The notes: generated by a model not told the origin, from the letters alone. Counted from the first letter of the stretch, positions 8,884 through 18,770 are shown. The stretch is 64,000 bases of DNA from an uncultured Kangiella sp. (GCA_947503435.1 CANNDL010000003.1:248001-312000); one strand, 5' to 3'. Translations and numbers: made by a program.

Positions 8884-9450
8884 TTATAATTTGAATTGTT
8901 GATAAAATTCGTCGCTTAAATTTAGTTCGATAGGACCTTGATAGTTTATTGCTTTCCAACTTTCAGGTTGAGCATAAAAGGTTCCCATAATTAATTGATG
9001 TAACCCCAAATAGCCAGAGCGCAATAAGGTCAGGTAACTAGTTTTCCAGTCCTCTAAAAATTTTACGATGGCTCTGGCATCCGCTTGATTCCAACTCTCC
9101 CAAACTCCGGCTAAATAAGCTCGCCCCAATTGATTGCCAAGCAAATCAAAAAGTTGGCGTAACTCTTCGTAACTAGAATCAGAAATAAACCCAAGAGCCA
9201 GATCTAACTGTTGAATGACTTTGATAGTGAAGGAGCTATCATTTACTTTTTCTAGCGCTTCACCCAAGACACCAGGGATAATAGCAAATAACACGAGCCT
9301 ATCATCCAAGCTTAAATGCTGGTATTCGTATAGATCAGCTTCTACTAGGGTGTGACTATCTTTTAAACTTAATTGCCAAATGGAAACACCTGAAGCCGCA
9401 ATAAAACTGGTTAATGCGACTCCTTTGAGCAACTGACGACGGCTAGCCAT
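8884..9450 (-). CDS. Tat-signal small protein, gluconate 2-dehydrogenase subunit 3-like
   Basis: The 188-residue protein begins MASRRQLLKGVALTSFIAAS, a twin-arginine signal (SRRQLLK) followed by a hydrophobic stretch, so it should be exported folded. The mature part is helical and contains LDLALGFISDSSYEELRQLF and YLTLLRSGYLGLHQLIMGTFYAQPESW. This is the layout of the small subunit (subunit 3) of membrane-bound FAD-linked dehydrogenases, whose Tat signal carries a GMC large subunit across the membrane. The adjacent GMC oxidoreductase fits that role. Its start overlaps the aldehyde dehydrogenase stop by one base (TAATG). Confidence 0.78.
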   Translation of the reverse strand: MASRRQLLKGVALTSFIAASGVSIWQLSLKDSHTLVEADLYEYQHLSLDDRLVLFAIIPGVLGEALEKVNDSSFTIKVIQQLDLALGFISDSSYEELRQLFDLLGNQLGRAYLAGVWESWNQADARAIVKFLEDWKTSYLTLLRSGYLGLHQLIMGTFYAQPESWKAINYQGPIELNLSDEFYQQFKL

Positions 9451-10838
9451 TAACGTCCACGCATCAATTTATAAAGTGACTTAGCAAATTTACTATAAGG
9501 GGGATACATTAAACTGGTACCGGCTAAAAGACTTTGCTTAAAGACACTCTTAGCCTTAGAAAAAGTTTTAAAGCCATCATAGCCATGATAATGCCCCATG
9601 CCAGAATTACCCACACCACCAAAAGGAAGTGTTTCTTGACTAACGTGTAAGATTACATCGTTAATTGTCACGCCGCCTGAAATCGTTTCAGTCAAAATTC
9701 TATCAATATTGGCTTGGCTTTTACTAAAGAAGTAAAGTGCCAAAGGGCGTGGATTATCATTCACATAATCAATCACATCATCCAAAGAGTCATAGCTAAC
9801 TACAGGCAAAATCGGGCCAAAGATTTCTTCTTTTCTTACTAACATATTTTCTAACGTTTGAATGATCAGTGCCGGTGACATTTTCCTGCCATCAGTTTTA
9901 TCAGCTGATTCATTATTAAGGTAAATTAATTCTCCGCCGTGATCGATAGCATCTTGAATCAATTCCTCTTGTCTAGTGAACTGCTTAGGTGAGTTAATGG
10001 CACTATAATTGTCATGATTCCATTCTGGATAAAACTTTTGCACAACTTTTTTACAAGCATTAATAAACGCTTGTTCTTTCCCTTTAGGTAAGAAAACATA
10101 ATCTGGAGCTAAACAAGTTTGACCTGCATTGAGTAATTTACCAAACATAATTTTCTGTGCAGCATCATCTATTGAATATCCATCGTCAATAATAGTCGGT
10201 GACTTACCACCTAACTCCAACGTCACAGAAGTTAAATTTTCACTAGCAGCTTTCATCACCATTTTTCCTACCCGAGTAGAACCTGTAAAAAGTATATGAT
10301 CGAATGGCAATTGTGAAAATTCTGCACCAACTTCTGGGCCACCATTCACCACAGATACTAAATCCTTTGAAAAATACTTTGAAATGAGATCAGCAAATAA
10401 ACTGCTAAAATTCGGAGTAAACTCGGACATTTTCAACATGACGCGGTTGCCAGCGGCAAGAGCGCAGACTAGTGGTCCTATCGCCATATATAGTGGATAG
10501 TTCCAAGGAACAATAATCCCTGCAATGCCTAGTGGTTGATATATAACTTGTGCTTTGGCAGGCTGGAACCAAAGGCTCATGCCTCTTTTTTCTGGTTTCA
10601 TCCAAGAGGATAAATTTTTCTGCGCATGTTTTATTGCTTTTACCGAAGGGTAGATTTCAGCCAGCTGAGTTTCAAATTCTGCTCGACCACTGAAATCTTT
10701 ATCGATTGATTCAATTATCGATAGTTCATTTTCTAAGACTAGTTTTTTTAATTGCTCTAATCTTGCTTTGCGTTCTAAAAAACTAGGGAATGGAGTTGAT
10801 TTATAGGCTGTTTTTAAGGAGTTAAATGTCGCTTTCAT
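9450..10838 (-). CDS. Aldehyde dehydrogenase, coniferyl-aldehyde dehydrogenase type
   Basis: The protein has 462 residues from the ATG at 10838. A TTG 39 bases upstream is in frame but is a weaker choice. Motifs: the NAD-binding/catalytic Asn segment GIAGIIVPWNYPLYMAIGPL, FTGSTRVGKMVMKAA, the catalytic Glu in TLELGGKSP and the catalytic Cys in LNAGQTCLAPDY. The C-terminus has a hydrophobic patch (SLLAGTSLMYPPYSKF) common in membrane-associated class 3 enzymes. Members act on coniferyl, aliphatic or fatty aldehydes. It is first in a tight operon with the Tat small subunit and GMC oxidoreductase and probably oxidises the aldehyde that the latter produces. Confidence 0.9.
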   Translation of the reverse strand: MKATFNSLKTAYKSTPFPSFLERKARLEQLKKLVLENELSIIESIDKDFSGRAEFETQLAEIYPSVKAIKHAQKNLSSWMKPEKRGMSLWFQPAKAQVIYQPLGIAGIIVPWNYPLYMAIGPLVCALAAGNRVMLKMSEFTPNFSSLFADLISKYFSKDLVSVVNGGPEVGAEFSQLPFDHILFTGSTRVGKMVMKAASENLTSVTLELGGKSPTIIDDGYSIDDAAQKIMFGKLLNAGQTCLAPDYVFLPKGKEQAFINACKKVVQKFYPEWNHDNYSAINSPKQFTRQEELIQDAIDHGGELIYLNNESADKTDGRKMSPALIIQTLENMLVRKEEIFGPILPVVSYDSLDDVIDYVNDNPRPLALYFFSKSQANIDRILTETISGGVTINDVILHVSQETLPFGGVGNSGMGHYHGYDGFKTFSKAKSVFKQSLLAGTSLMYPPYSKFAKSLYKLMRGR

Positions 10839-10926
10839 AATTATTATTGTATTTTCCTGGTCGAACCAGAATAACAAAAACTATAAGAAGTTTCAGCTTT
10901 TATAATACAAGATATATTTATTAGGA

Positions 10927-11928
10927 TTAAGCGATCTCGACTTGCTGCATAGTGCCGTCAAAATATTCAAGAATTGATTGCTCTAGGAAAAAACTGTTGC
11001 CTGATTTATCGGGTTCGGCAACAAAGCCTACATGACCACCATATTGTGAAATACGCAATTCTAAATACTCAGATAACTCATCTTCATGCGGAATTATTGA
11101 AGGCGACATAAAAGGATCGTCTTCTGCGTGCAAGATCACGGTAGGGACCCCAATATGTTTTAAGAAATATTTGCTAGATGACTTTCGATAATAATCATCA
11201 GCATTTTTAAAGCCATTCAACTTACAACTGACACGTTCATCAAATTCGCGCATACTACTTATGAGCAGGATATCTTTTGCAGTTAAATTCAATAGTTTTA
11301 AAAGCTTTTCGCTACTAAATTTATTAATGATCTTTTTCTTTAGTGACCCCAGCAAGTAGTGCTTATAGATCTTAGAAAAACCTTTATCAATAGAGTCCGC
11401 ACATAAAGCTAGATCAAACGGCGTAGAAACGGCAAAAGCTGCGTCGATGTCAGGCAGTTGTTGTGTAAGTCCTTGTTCGCCAAGCCATTTCAAAAGAATG
11501 TTGGCACCCATAGAATAACCCACCATAAAAGTGGGTGCCTTGTTTCCGTTGTGACTAAGGTGCTCGAAAACTTTAGCTAAATCTTCGCTACGACCCGCAT
11601 GATAAGTAACATCCAATCGATTATCAGCACCACTACAACCTCGCCAATAAACTAATAAGCCACGCCAACCTCGCTCAGCGAGTTGGTTAAGCATTCGCCG
11701 CAAGTAGGGAGAATCGATATTACCTTCTAATCCATGCAGTAATACCAGAGTGGGCGCATCGGTCTCCTTATTTAGCCAATCTAAATCCAAAAAATCACCA
11801 TCATCTAATTCCAAGCGTTCTCGCTTTAATTTAGGCAAAGGCAATTTTGGTGCCAACGGGCTCCAAAAGGTTTGTAGGTGCCGATTACTTAGCCACCAAG
11901 GCGGATTGAACTCACTCTCTTTTCGCAC
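10927..11928 (-). CDS. yheT: YheT family alpha/beta hydrolase
   Basis: The 333-residue cytoplasmic hydrolase has a GTG start at 11926-11928. It begins with PPWWLSNRHLQTFWSPL, a marker of the YheT/ABHD1-3 family. Catalytic features: the oxyanion segment LVLLHGLEGNIDSPY, the nucleophile elbow GYSMGANILLKWLGE (G-x-S-x-G), the acid Asp in HAEDDPFM and the His in YGGHVGF. Substrates of bacterial YheT are not established; eukaryotic relatives act on phospholipids or esters. It lies downstream of hemE on the same strand with a 43-bp gap. Confidence 0.93.
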   Translation of the reverse strand: MRKESEFNPPWWLSNRHLQTFWSPLAPKLPLPKLKRERLELDDGDFLDLDWLNKETDAPTLVLLHGLEGNIDSPYLRRMLNQLAERGWRGLLVYWRGCSGADNRLDVTYHAGRSEDLAKVFEHLSHNGNKAPTFMVGYSMGANILLKWLGEQGLTQQLPDIDAAFAVSTPFDLALCADSIDKGFSKIYKHYLLGSLKKKIINKFSSEKLLKLLNLTAKDILLISSMREFDERVSCKLNGFKNADDYYRKSSSKYFLKHIGVPTVILHAEDDPFMSPSIIPHEDELSEYLELRISQYGGHVGFVAEPDKSGNSFFLEQSILEYFDGTMQQVEIA

Positions 11929-11971
11929 TTTATTTTGCTATTAAATTGTTTGTCACTTACTAAATTCGTTC

Positions 11972-13039
11972 TTATTTATGATATTTCGGACTTAACTCAT
12001 GCACTGCTTTGATAAAGGCGCCTGCATTTTCAGGAGCTACAGTTTGATGGATACCATGACCTAAATTAAACACATGACCTGTGCCCTGTCCATAGCTTGA
12101 TAAAATTTTGCTAACCTCTTCACGAATTCTCTCTTCAGAACCGTACAATATTGAAGGGTCCATGTTTCCTTGCAATGCAACTTTGCCATTCACAAGCTGT
12201 TTTGCATCCGCTAAATCAGTGGTCCAATCGACGCCTAAACAGTCACATCCGGTCTCAGCCATAATATCTAACCAGTCGCCAGCACCCTTTGTAAAAAGGG
12301 TTACCGGGATAGTTTGCCCATCTTTTTTGCGTTGTAGACCGTCTACAATTTTCTGCATATAGCGTAATGAAAATTCCTGATAATCGGCCGGAGTAAGAAC
12401 CCCACCCCAAGTATCAAAAATCATTAAGGCTTGTGCTCCAGCTTCAACTTGTGCGTTTAAATATAAAATTATCGAATCTGCTAATTTATCTAATAAAGCG
12501 TGCATGGCTTTCGGATCTTGATACATCAATCCTTTAACCAGTGAAAAATTCTTAGTACTCGCGCCTTCTACCATGTAGGTAGCCAAGGTCCAAGGACTGC
12601 CTGAAAACCCAATCAAGGGCACTTGGCCGTTCAATGCCTTGCGGATCGTGGTAACCGCGTCAGTTACGTATTTCAATTCTTGGTTTGGATCAGGAATTGG
12701 TAGTGCTTCGATAGCCGCTAAATTACGTACCGGATGCTTAAACGCAGGCCCTTCTCCCGGAGTAAAGTATAAACCCATACCCATAGCATCAGGAATCGTT
12801 AGAATATCCGAAAAAAGGATAGCAGCGTCCAAAGGGAAGCGTCGCAAGGGCTGTAAAGTAACCTCACAAGCTAATTCTGGATTAGTACATAAATCCATGA
12901 AACTGCCCGCTTCCGCCCTCAGTTGACGGTATTCTGGTAAATATCTACCGGCTTGGCGCATCATCCAAATCGGCGTACGATCGGTTTCTTGCCTTAAGCA
13001 AGCTTTGATATAGCGGTCATTCTGTAAAGGTGCGTACAT
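11972..13039 (-). CDS. hemE: Uroporphyrinogen decarboxylase
   Basis: The enzyme removes the four acetate carboxyls of uroporphyrinogen III to give coproporphyrinogen III in heme synthesis. The 355-residue length is standard. The signature region [20 protein letters not shown] contains the substrate-binding Arg pair, and [13 protein letters not shown] carries the conserved Asp. [16 protein letters not shown] and [20 protein letters not shown] are also typical. The ATG is at 13037-13039. Other heme genes in the window are hemL and hemJ, which are not clustered with it. Confidence 0.98.
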   Translation of the reverse strand: MYAPLQNDRYIKACLRQETDRTPIWMMRQAGRYLPEYRQLRAEAGSFMDLCTNPELACEVTLQPLRRFPLDAAILFSDILTIPDAMGMGLYFTPGEGPAFKHPVRNLAAIEALPIPDPNQELKYVTDAVTTIRKALNGQVPLIGFSGSPWTLATYMVEGASTKNFSLVKGLMYQDPKAMHALLDKLADSIILYLNAQVEAGAQALMIFDTWGGVLTPADYQEFSLRYMQKIVDGLQRKKDGQTIPVTLFTKGAGDWLDIMAETGCDCLGVDWTTDLADAKQLVNGKVALQGNMDPSILYGSEERIREEVSKILSSYGQGTGHVFNLGHGIHQTVAPENAGAFIKAVHELSPKYHK

Positions 13040-13132
13040 AGAAGTTTAGAGCTTGAAATTTTGCGCTATTATAGTTCGATTCTTTGCTTAACGATAGAAA
13101 AAGCCGTATTTTAATTGCGCTAACTCAAGTGA

Positions 13133-14284
13133 TTAAGGAGTCTCGATAATTTCTTGTTTGATGGACTTGAACGATCTTAACCATGGCTTTTGTTGTAATA
13201 TACTTTCTGGAAGCGACTGAAGAGCCAACTGCGCTCTAGCTCGATTAGGGTAGACACCCCAAACAACTCTATAAACTACTTGCTCGTTTACCTTGGCCGA
13301 ATAGATGTAGGAATCGGCCAAATCTAATTCTTCTTTAAACGAATCGGCCTGAGCTTTTATAATATTTGAATAAAGCTGGATACTGTAATGCTCAGCGTTT
13401 TGTAGCTCTAACCAGTCTCTAAAAGTTTTTGGCTTACTTTCTTCCGGCTTACTGATCAATAAGTCACCCGTTATAACATCTTCAGACACAACTTCAGTTT
13501 CAGCCTCCGATTCAGTTTGAATAGTCAGCTCTTTAGTGGAGTCTATAGGGTTAACTTCTGTTTTTTCGACAGAGCTAGAAAAAAACAAATAAAGCAAAAA
13601 GATTACTAAACCTAGTCCTATAACTAATGAAGAAAATATCCCTTTATTCGCTAAATCAAAACTCATGCTTCCCGATGTCTTTCGCTCAAGTTTCGCACTT
13701 AATTTATGGCCAAGTTTGATGACTTCTCCTGGAAATCCCTTGCTTTCATAATAAACAAGCTCACTATCAAGCATTGGAATATCAATACTAGAATCAATGC
13801 TCTGGTACATTTTACTGAGTAATTTGTGGCAGTCTTCTTTATTAAAAAGGGGTAAATTAAAGCGCGAGTTTTGTAACCGAGGTACTCGATTGACTAACTC
13901 CGGCTCTGCCAAAATCACAAAAAAGCAGTTAATATTTGAGCCTATTAATTCCTCTATGACAGCAGCGTCCGCTTCGTCCGCATCGTCAAGAATAACAACC
14001 GGAATCAATTCTGAATTATGCGGAACTTCAGTTAACACTTGTTGAGTAGTCACTAATGGATGCAGTTTATAGTAATGACTCTCTAGGTCATCCATTAAAG
14101 TTAGTTTACTTTGCAGTATTTGGGCAAAAGTCGATTTTCCAGAAGTATGAGGCCCTTCAATAAATATAAAATGACCTGCTGCCGCTTGGTGACGGATTAC
14201 TGACACCAAACGCTGCCATGACTCTGGTATATGAACCAACAATCTTTCTACCTCTTTTGTACTTTCGTAATTAGACTGTTTCAT
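13133..14284 (-). CDS. damX: DamX-like cell division protein (AAA plus SPOR domain)
   Basis: The 383-residue protein has an N-terminal ATPase-like domain with Walker A GPHTSGKST (about residues 44-52) and a Walker B-like VVILDDADEAD. One transmembrane helix follows (about 216-237). Then comes an acidic linker and a C-terminal SPOR domain (about 305-378; HYSIQLYSNIIKAQADSFKE, VYRVVWGVYPNRARAQLAL). SPOR domains bind denuded peptidoglycan at the septum. The position after aroB is the same as in E. coli. E. coli DamX lacks a clear N-terminal ATPase, so the full Walker A here is worth noting, though it is found in many gammaproteobacterial homologues. It overlaps aroB by 14 bp. Confidence 0.88.
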   Translation of the reverse strand: MKQSNYESTKEVERLLVHIPESWQRLVSVIRHQAAAGHFIFIEGPHTSGKSTFAQILQSKLTLMDDLESHYYKLHPLVTTQQVLTEVPHNSELIPVVILDDADEADAAVIEELIGSNINCFFVILAEPELVNRVPRLQNSRFNLPLFNKEDCHKLLSKMYQSIDSSIDIPMLDSELVYYESKGFPGEVIKLGHKLSAKLERKTSGSMSFDLANKGIFSSLVIGLGLVIFLLYLFFSSSVEKTEVNPIDSTKELTIQTESEAETEVVSEDVITGDLLISKPEESKPKTFRDWLELQNAEHYSIQLYSNIIKAQADSFKEELDLADSYIYSAKVNEQVVYRVVWGVYPNRARAQLALQSLPESILQQKPWLRSFKSIKQEIIETP

Positions 14285-15368
14285 ACTGTCTTAGAAAAGA
14301 TTCTACCTCTTCTTGGGTATGTTCTATTATTGCCGCTTGTCCTAACTTTAAGGGTAAAATCAATCGCAGTTTACTATTATGATTTTTTTTATCTAAAGCC
14401 ATAGCACCAATCATTTGCTTAGAGCTGATATTCTTTGGTAATAGAGTAGGTAACTTAAAATATCTAATTATTGATTCGAGTCGAGTTACGAATTCAACGT
14501 TTAAACCATGATACTGCTGCGAAAATTTAGCTGCTAATACCATACCAATGGCGACAGCTTCGCCGTGCAAAATATTATTGTAATTCTTAATGGTTTCAAT
14601 TGCGTGCCCAAAAGTATGTCCAAAATTTAGAATAGCTCTAACACCTTGCTCTCTTTCGTCTTCCGCCACAATGTTCGACTTTAGTTGGCAACTAGAATAA
14701 ATCATTTCTTGAAGAGTATCATCATCCAACTCAATGATTGATTTTCGGTTACACTCTATCCATTGAAAAAATTGCTTATCTTGAATAGCTGCTACTTTAA
14801 TAACTTCCGCCATTCCAGCATGAAATTCTCGACTAGCTAAGCTAGTTAAGCAATCTGTGTCAATTCTCACTTCTAAAGGCTGATGAAATGATCCAATTAA
14901 ATTCTTACCTTTCGGGTGATTGATAGCCGTTTTACCCCCAACCGATGAATCCACCATAGCAAGTAAAGTGGTTGGGATTTGAATGAAATCTATACCTCTT
15001 TGATAACAAGCGGCACTAAATCCAGTTAAATCACCTATAACCCCTCCACCTAGCGCTATAATCAAGTCATTTCGTTTAAATTGTTTTTCTATAAGCTTAT
15101 CCATTACATGATTAAAACTAGCTTGAGATTTGTACGACTCACCATCACCTATGAGTATGGTTACAATACCAATTGTGCGGTCGCTTTTTTTTAAATTGAG
15201 TATTAGAGACTCTAAATAGTGGTGAGCGACTAATTCATTAGTAATGATAGCCACTTGGGAGACCTGGAGATTATTCAAAATACTGATTGGCTGATCTAGC
15301 AGCCCTTTACCAATCAGTATTGAATACTTGGAATTCTTACGAGATAGCGATAAATCAATTTGCTTCAA
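14271..15368 (-). CDS. aroB: 3-dehydroquinate synthase
   Basis: Second step of the shikimate pathway: DAHP to 3-dehydroquinate, using NAD and a divalent metal. The 365-residue protein carries the NAD-binding segment LIALGGGVIGDLTGFSAACY, IPTTLLAMVDSSVGGKTAIN and the metal-binding FGHTFGHAIE. The start is a TTG at 15366-15368: an in-frame TGA lies 12 bases upstream and no ATG is available before the conserved N-terminus. GAGCG provides a plausible Shine-Dalgarno. It lies 19 bp after aroK and overlaps damX. Confidence 0.97.
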   Translation of the reverse strand: MKQIDLSLSRKNSKYSILIGKGLLDQPISILNNLQVSQVAIITNELVAHHYLESLILNLKKSDRTIGIVTILIGDGESYKSQASFNHVMDKLIEKQFKRNDLIIALGGGVIGDLTGFSAACYQRGIDFIQIPTTLLAMVDSSVGGKTAINHPKGKNLIGSFHQPLEVRIDTDCLTSLASREFHAGMAEVIKVAAIQDKQFFQWIECNRKSIIELDDDTLQEMIYSSCQLKSNIVAEDEREQGVRAILNFGHTFGHAIETIKNYNNILHGEAVAIGMVLAAKFSQQYHGLNVEFVTRLESIIRYFKLPTLLPKNISSKQMIGAMALDKKNHNSKLRLILPLKLGQAAIIEHTQEEVESFLRQYETV

Positions 15369-15387
15369 AATTATCGCTCAGACACAT

Positions 15388-15909
15388 TTAAATGGATTGG
15401 TCCATCAACTCGACGATTTGCTTTGCTACCGATTTAACTGAACTAATATTAGTGGGTACCGTTAAATCTGCAATCTCAGTATATAACTCGCCGCGTTCTC
15501 GCATGAGCTGCTCAAGAACTTCTTTAGGATTATCATTTTGAATCAATGGACGTCGCTTATCACGACGCGTTCTTTCAAGTTGTTGCTCAATTGATGTTTC
15601 GAGATAAACCACAACGCCACGAGCAGCTAAAAAGTTGCGACTCTTATCCGATGCAATAGCTCCACCACCGGTTGCTAGAACAACACCTTGCAGCTGAGTT
15701 AGCTCCTCAATAACACTTTCTTCGCGTTGTCTAAAACCGTCCTCACCTTCAATATCAAAGATCCAATCGATAGGTGCTCCAGTTCGGCGCTCAAGTTCTT
15801 GATCGCTATCAATGAAATCTAACTTTAAAACCTCAGCTAATTGCTTGCCAATGGTCGTTTTACCGGCGCCCATAGGACCGATTAAAAATATATTGCGCTT
15901 ACCTTTCAT
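15388..15909 (-). CDS. aroK: Shikimate kinase
   Basis: The enzyme phosphorylates the 3-hydroxyl of shikimate with ATP. The 173-residue protein has the P-loop [16 protein letters not shown], the DSDQELE segment with the Mg-binding Asp, the shikimate-binding FRQREESV and GGGAI segment, and the lid RRPLIQN. The order aroK-aroB-damX downstream of the pil operon is the typical gammaproteobacterial arrangement. A terminator lies between pilQ and aroK, and a perfect TATAAT on the minus strand lies inside that terminator's loop and could be the -10 box of an aroK promoter. Confidence 0.97.
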   Translation of the reverse strand: MKGKRNIFLIGPMGAGKTTIGKQLAEVLKLDFIDSDQELERRTGAPIDWIFDIEGEDGFRQREESVIEELTQLQGVVLATGGGAIASDKSRNFLAARGVVVYLETSIEQQLERTRRDKRRPLIQNDNPKEVLEQLMRERGELYTEIADLTVPTNISSVKSVAKQIVELMDQSI

Positions 15910-15950
15910 GAACTATTATTTTCTCTTATTTACTATCTATCTAAAAGCCA

Positions 15951-15983
15951 AAAACCTAGGCATAGCGATTATACCTAGGTTTT
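15951..15983 (-). terminator. Terminator after pilQ, with an embedded TATAAT
   Basis: On the minus strand, AAAACCTAGG and CCTAGGTTTT form a 10-bp stem around a 13-nt loop, followed by TTTGGCTTTT. It would end the pil operon transcript before aroK. The loop contains TATAAT (plus-strand positions 15968-15973), which could be a -10 element for aroKB; I did not find a convincing -35. Confidence 0.7.
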
Positions 15984-16002
15984 AACTTATTGGGTACGAT
16001 TC

Positions 16003-18213
16003 TTATAATTTCAAGTCAGGGTTTAATATTTTTGGAGTCACAAATATTAATAACTCTTCTTTCACGTTTTCCCTAGATTTATTTCTAAACAACCAACCCA
16101 TAAAAGGAATATCCCCCAATAATGGGACCTTGGTTTCATTAATGGTCGTTCTATGCTGGAAAATACCACCCAGAACAATCGTTTCGCCATTATTTACTAA
16201 CACTCTAGTGCCAATTTCTTGAGTATTAATTGCTGGAGCACCGCCAACTGCAAATCCAGCAGCAGTTGTAAAAACAACTTCTGCTCCTCTTCTATCTTGC
16301 TTAATGGCTAAATCAAGATTTATTCTTCCATCCGGAGTAATTTGAGGAGTGACTTTTAACTCTAATACAGCTTCTTTAAACTCTATATTAGAAGCTCCAG
16401 AAGAGCCACCTTGCAGATAAGGTATTTCTTCACCAGCTTTTATAAAAGCTTCTTGCTGGTTTGCTGTTACTACTTTAGGGCTAGAGATAACTTCGCCTCT
16501 ATTTTCAGACTCTAAAGCTGAAATTTCCAAATCCAAAATAAGGCCTTCAGCCAATCTAAAAAATGATAAGCCAAGTGAACCAGCAGGATTTGATACAGGT
16601 AAGTTAACGTTTAATCGCTCAGGGAATGTGCCTATGCTATTTGAAGGCTGATTTCCTACTACAATTCCTGGGTTATTTACAATAGCTCCCCCTAATGTCC
16701 CTGATGTTGCCGCCTCTCCTGAGTTAAACGAATCAGTAATGCCGACACGAGCACCAATATCACGAGCAAAACCATCATCAGCAGTCACAATTCGTGCTTC
16801 AATTAACACTTGTTCTACCGGTCGGTCTAACAATTCAATTAAAGTACGAGCCTCTTCAATTTTACTTGAAACATCTTTAACTATGAGACTATTAGTTCGA
16901 ACATCAATCGACACTGCGCCTCTATCAGATAGGATGCCAACACTTTGATCGGAAGTTGTCGCCCCCGCTCCACTTGTAGTAGATAAATTAGAAGGTTTTA
17001 ACAATGAAGCCAACTCTGCAGCTTTAGCATAATTTACTTGAATGATTTCTGTACGCAAAGGAGCCAACTCTTCAACTTGCTTTAAAGCTTCTAGTTCTTG
17101 CTCTTCGCGGGAGGCAATAATCTCTGCCGGTGCAATCATTATGACATTACCTTCTTGGCGCTTGCCTAAACCTTTCGATTTGAGAATTATATCTAACGCC
17201 TGATCCCATGGCACATTGACTAAATTCAATGCCATTGAGCCCTGAACATCGTCACTAATAACAATATTCAAACCAGCAAAGTCTCCCAAGGTATGAAGAA
17301 TTGCTTTCAAATCCATATCTTGAAATTGTAGCGTTAAACGATCGCCTGACCATTTCGGCTTTTCTCTTTCACGACGTTCAATTTCTTGTTTAGTTAATGG
17401 TTTCAACTCAAGCGTATATTGGTCATCTGCTTGATAAGCCAAATACTCAAAATTGTCTGTTGCCCTTACTACCAAACGAACCGTATTGCCTCGGCGACTA
17501 GTTTCAACAATTTGCGCTGGAGTTGCAAAGTCTACGACATCTAAACGACGAATAAAATTAGGGTCGATATCGGTATCTAAGAAATCAGCAATAACATTTC
17601 GTCCTTCTTGACGCAAATCCACCGCTACATTAGGGTTACCTAAGTTAACTAGTACTCTACCGGCGCCGTCAGTTCCACGCCTAAAATCAATACTCGAAAT
17701 ATCGTAACCACCGTTCGAGCTAGATTGGCGCGGCAAACTCGCTGCAACGTTACCAGTTGAGTCAGCTCCGACACCACCAAGCGTCACGACAAAGGCATTA
17801 CCTTGTAATTGACTATTGTATGAAACCATTTGATCAAGATTAATAATTACTCGTGTTCTATCACCCGCTTCAACGGCAGTAACCGAATTAACAACTCCAA
17901 CACCTACTTGCTTAGTTTTATAATCTAAATTCGAATCGACACCATTAAAATCCAATGAAATTCGCGCAGGACTAGTTGTCGTAAATTCGGAAGGTGAAGG
18001 TGGAGCACTACTATATTCTAATCGAAGCTGTACCTTATCACCCGGCAATACTTGATAATCTATAGATTCCAACTGACTGGCGTTTATACCCCATGAAGCC
18101 AGTAATGCAACCATTGCAACTGAACATTTCTTAAGAAAACCATTTGTTTTTTTCAACATAATTTTATTACCCAAGTGTAACTGTTGATTCCATCTATTTG
18201 TTAGTTTCATCAT
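16003..18213 (-). CDS. pilQ: Type IV pilus outer membrane secretin PilQ
   Basis: The 736-residue protein forms the outer membrane pore for type IV pili. It has a signal peptide (FLKKCSVAMVALLASWGINA), two AMIN-type domains in the first 260 residues, an STN domain (LTLQFQDMDLKAILHTLGDF), a secretin N1 domain (RTEIIQVNYAKAAELASLLK) and the C-terminal secretin domain ending in VPLLGDIPFMGWLFRNKSRE. Two tandem ATG codons at 18208-18213 follow AGGGGGCAA. A later in-frame ATG at 18159 would give a shorter signal peptide and is an alternative. It is last in pilMNOPQ, 7 bp after pilP. Confidence 0.97.
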   Translation of the reverse strand: MMKLTNRWNQQLHLGNKIMLKKTNGFLKKCSVAMVALLASWGINASQLESIDYQVLPGDKVQLRLEYSSAPPSPSEFTTTSPARISLDFNGVDSNLDYKTKQVGVGVVNSVTAVEAGDRTRVIINLDQMVSYNSQLQGNAFVVTLGGVGADSTGNVAASLPRQSSSNGGYDISSIDFRRGTDGAGRVLVNLGNPNVAVDLRQEGRNVIADFLDTDIDPNFIRRLDVVDFATPAQIVETSRRGNTVRLVVRATDNFEYLAYQADDQYTLELKPLTKQEIERREREKPKWSGDRLTLQFQDMDLKAILHTLGDFAGLNIVISDDVQGSMALNLVNVPWDQALDIILKSKGLGKRQEGNVIMIAPAEIIASREEQELEALKQVEELAPLRTEIIQVNYAKAAELASLLKPSNLSTTSGAGATTSDQSVGILSDRGAVSIDVRTNSLIVKDVSSKIEEARTLIELLDRPVEQVLIEARIVTADDGFARDIGARVGITDSFNSGEAATSGTLGGAIVNNPGIVVGNQPSNSIGTFPERLNVNLPVSNPAGSLGLSFFRLAEGLILDLEISALESENRGEVISSPKVVTANQQEAFIKAGEEIPYLQGGSSGASNIEFKEAVLELKVTPQITPDGRINLDLAIKQDRRGAEVVFTTAAGFAVGGAPAINTQEIGTRVLVNNGETIVLGGIFQHRTTINETKVPLLGDIPFMGWLFRNKSRENVKEELLIFVTPKILNPDLKL

Positions 18214-18220
18214 TTGCCCC

Positions 18221-18769
18221 CTACTGCCCTATTACTAGGTACTGTGGACGTTTTTCCCAACATCCCTTTGAATTAGGTACGATAGCTTCAATAGTAATTT
18301 GATCGCTATCGATTTTCAGGATTTTTCCATCATTTAATCCTACATATTCACCTACGTGCACTGGCTGAATAACACCTGCACTTTCACCTGACTGAATTTT
18401 GATCAATCCGCGGTGTTCCCGTTTATTGGATATTAGCCCTACATACTGCAATGCGTCTAAACCAAATCGCTCCAAATCAAACTTCTGCCGATTCGGATCG
18501 GGCTGTAATTCAGACTCACATCCTTCTTCAATTTGTAATAAACGTGTTTCATATTCAGGGTCTAATTCCGCAAAAGGGCTGCGTAAATCAAAAGCATTGT
18601 AAGCGTACGGCTCATAAGGTATTACCGTTGGTAATTCTTTAATTCCCGTTGGCGTTCTATCTTTAATCTCTTGAACAGTTTGTTGCAACTCATTTAATCC
18701 GCTACCTTGACAGCCAATGAGTAAAACTCCAGAAATAGCTGTAGCTAATAATAGTTTTATAGTTTTCAT
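18221..18769 (-). CDS. pilP: Type IV pilus assembly lipoprotein PilP
   Basis: An inner membrane lipoprotein that links the PilMNO platform to the secretin. The start at 18769 gives MKTIKLLLATAISGVLLIGC, a lipoprotein signal with lipobox LIGC, and has AGGATGG at good spacing. Earlier in-frame ATG codons at 18781 and 18802 would place extra residues before the signal. The 182-residue protein contains the conserved DLRSPF segment before the beta-domain (GLISNKREHRGLIKIQSGES). It begins one base after pilO ends and is followed by pilQ. Confidence 0.95.
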   Translation of the reverse strand: MKTIKLLLATAISGVLLIGCQGSGLNELQQTVQEIKDRTPTGIKELPTVIPYEPYAYNAFDLRSPFAELDPEYETRLLQIEEGCESELQPDPNRQKFDLERFGLDALQYVGLISNKREHRGLIKIQSGESAGVIQPVHVGEYVGLNDGKILKIDSDQITIEAIVPNSKGCWEKRPQYLVIGQ

Positions 18770-18770
18770 A

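Noticed and set aside
10838-10877. Upstream TTG start for the aldehyde dehydrogenase
   Set aside because: The extra 13 residues are not conserved in the family as I know it, and the ATG at 10838 begins the normal N-terminal helix.
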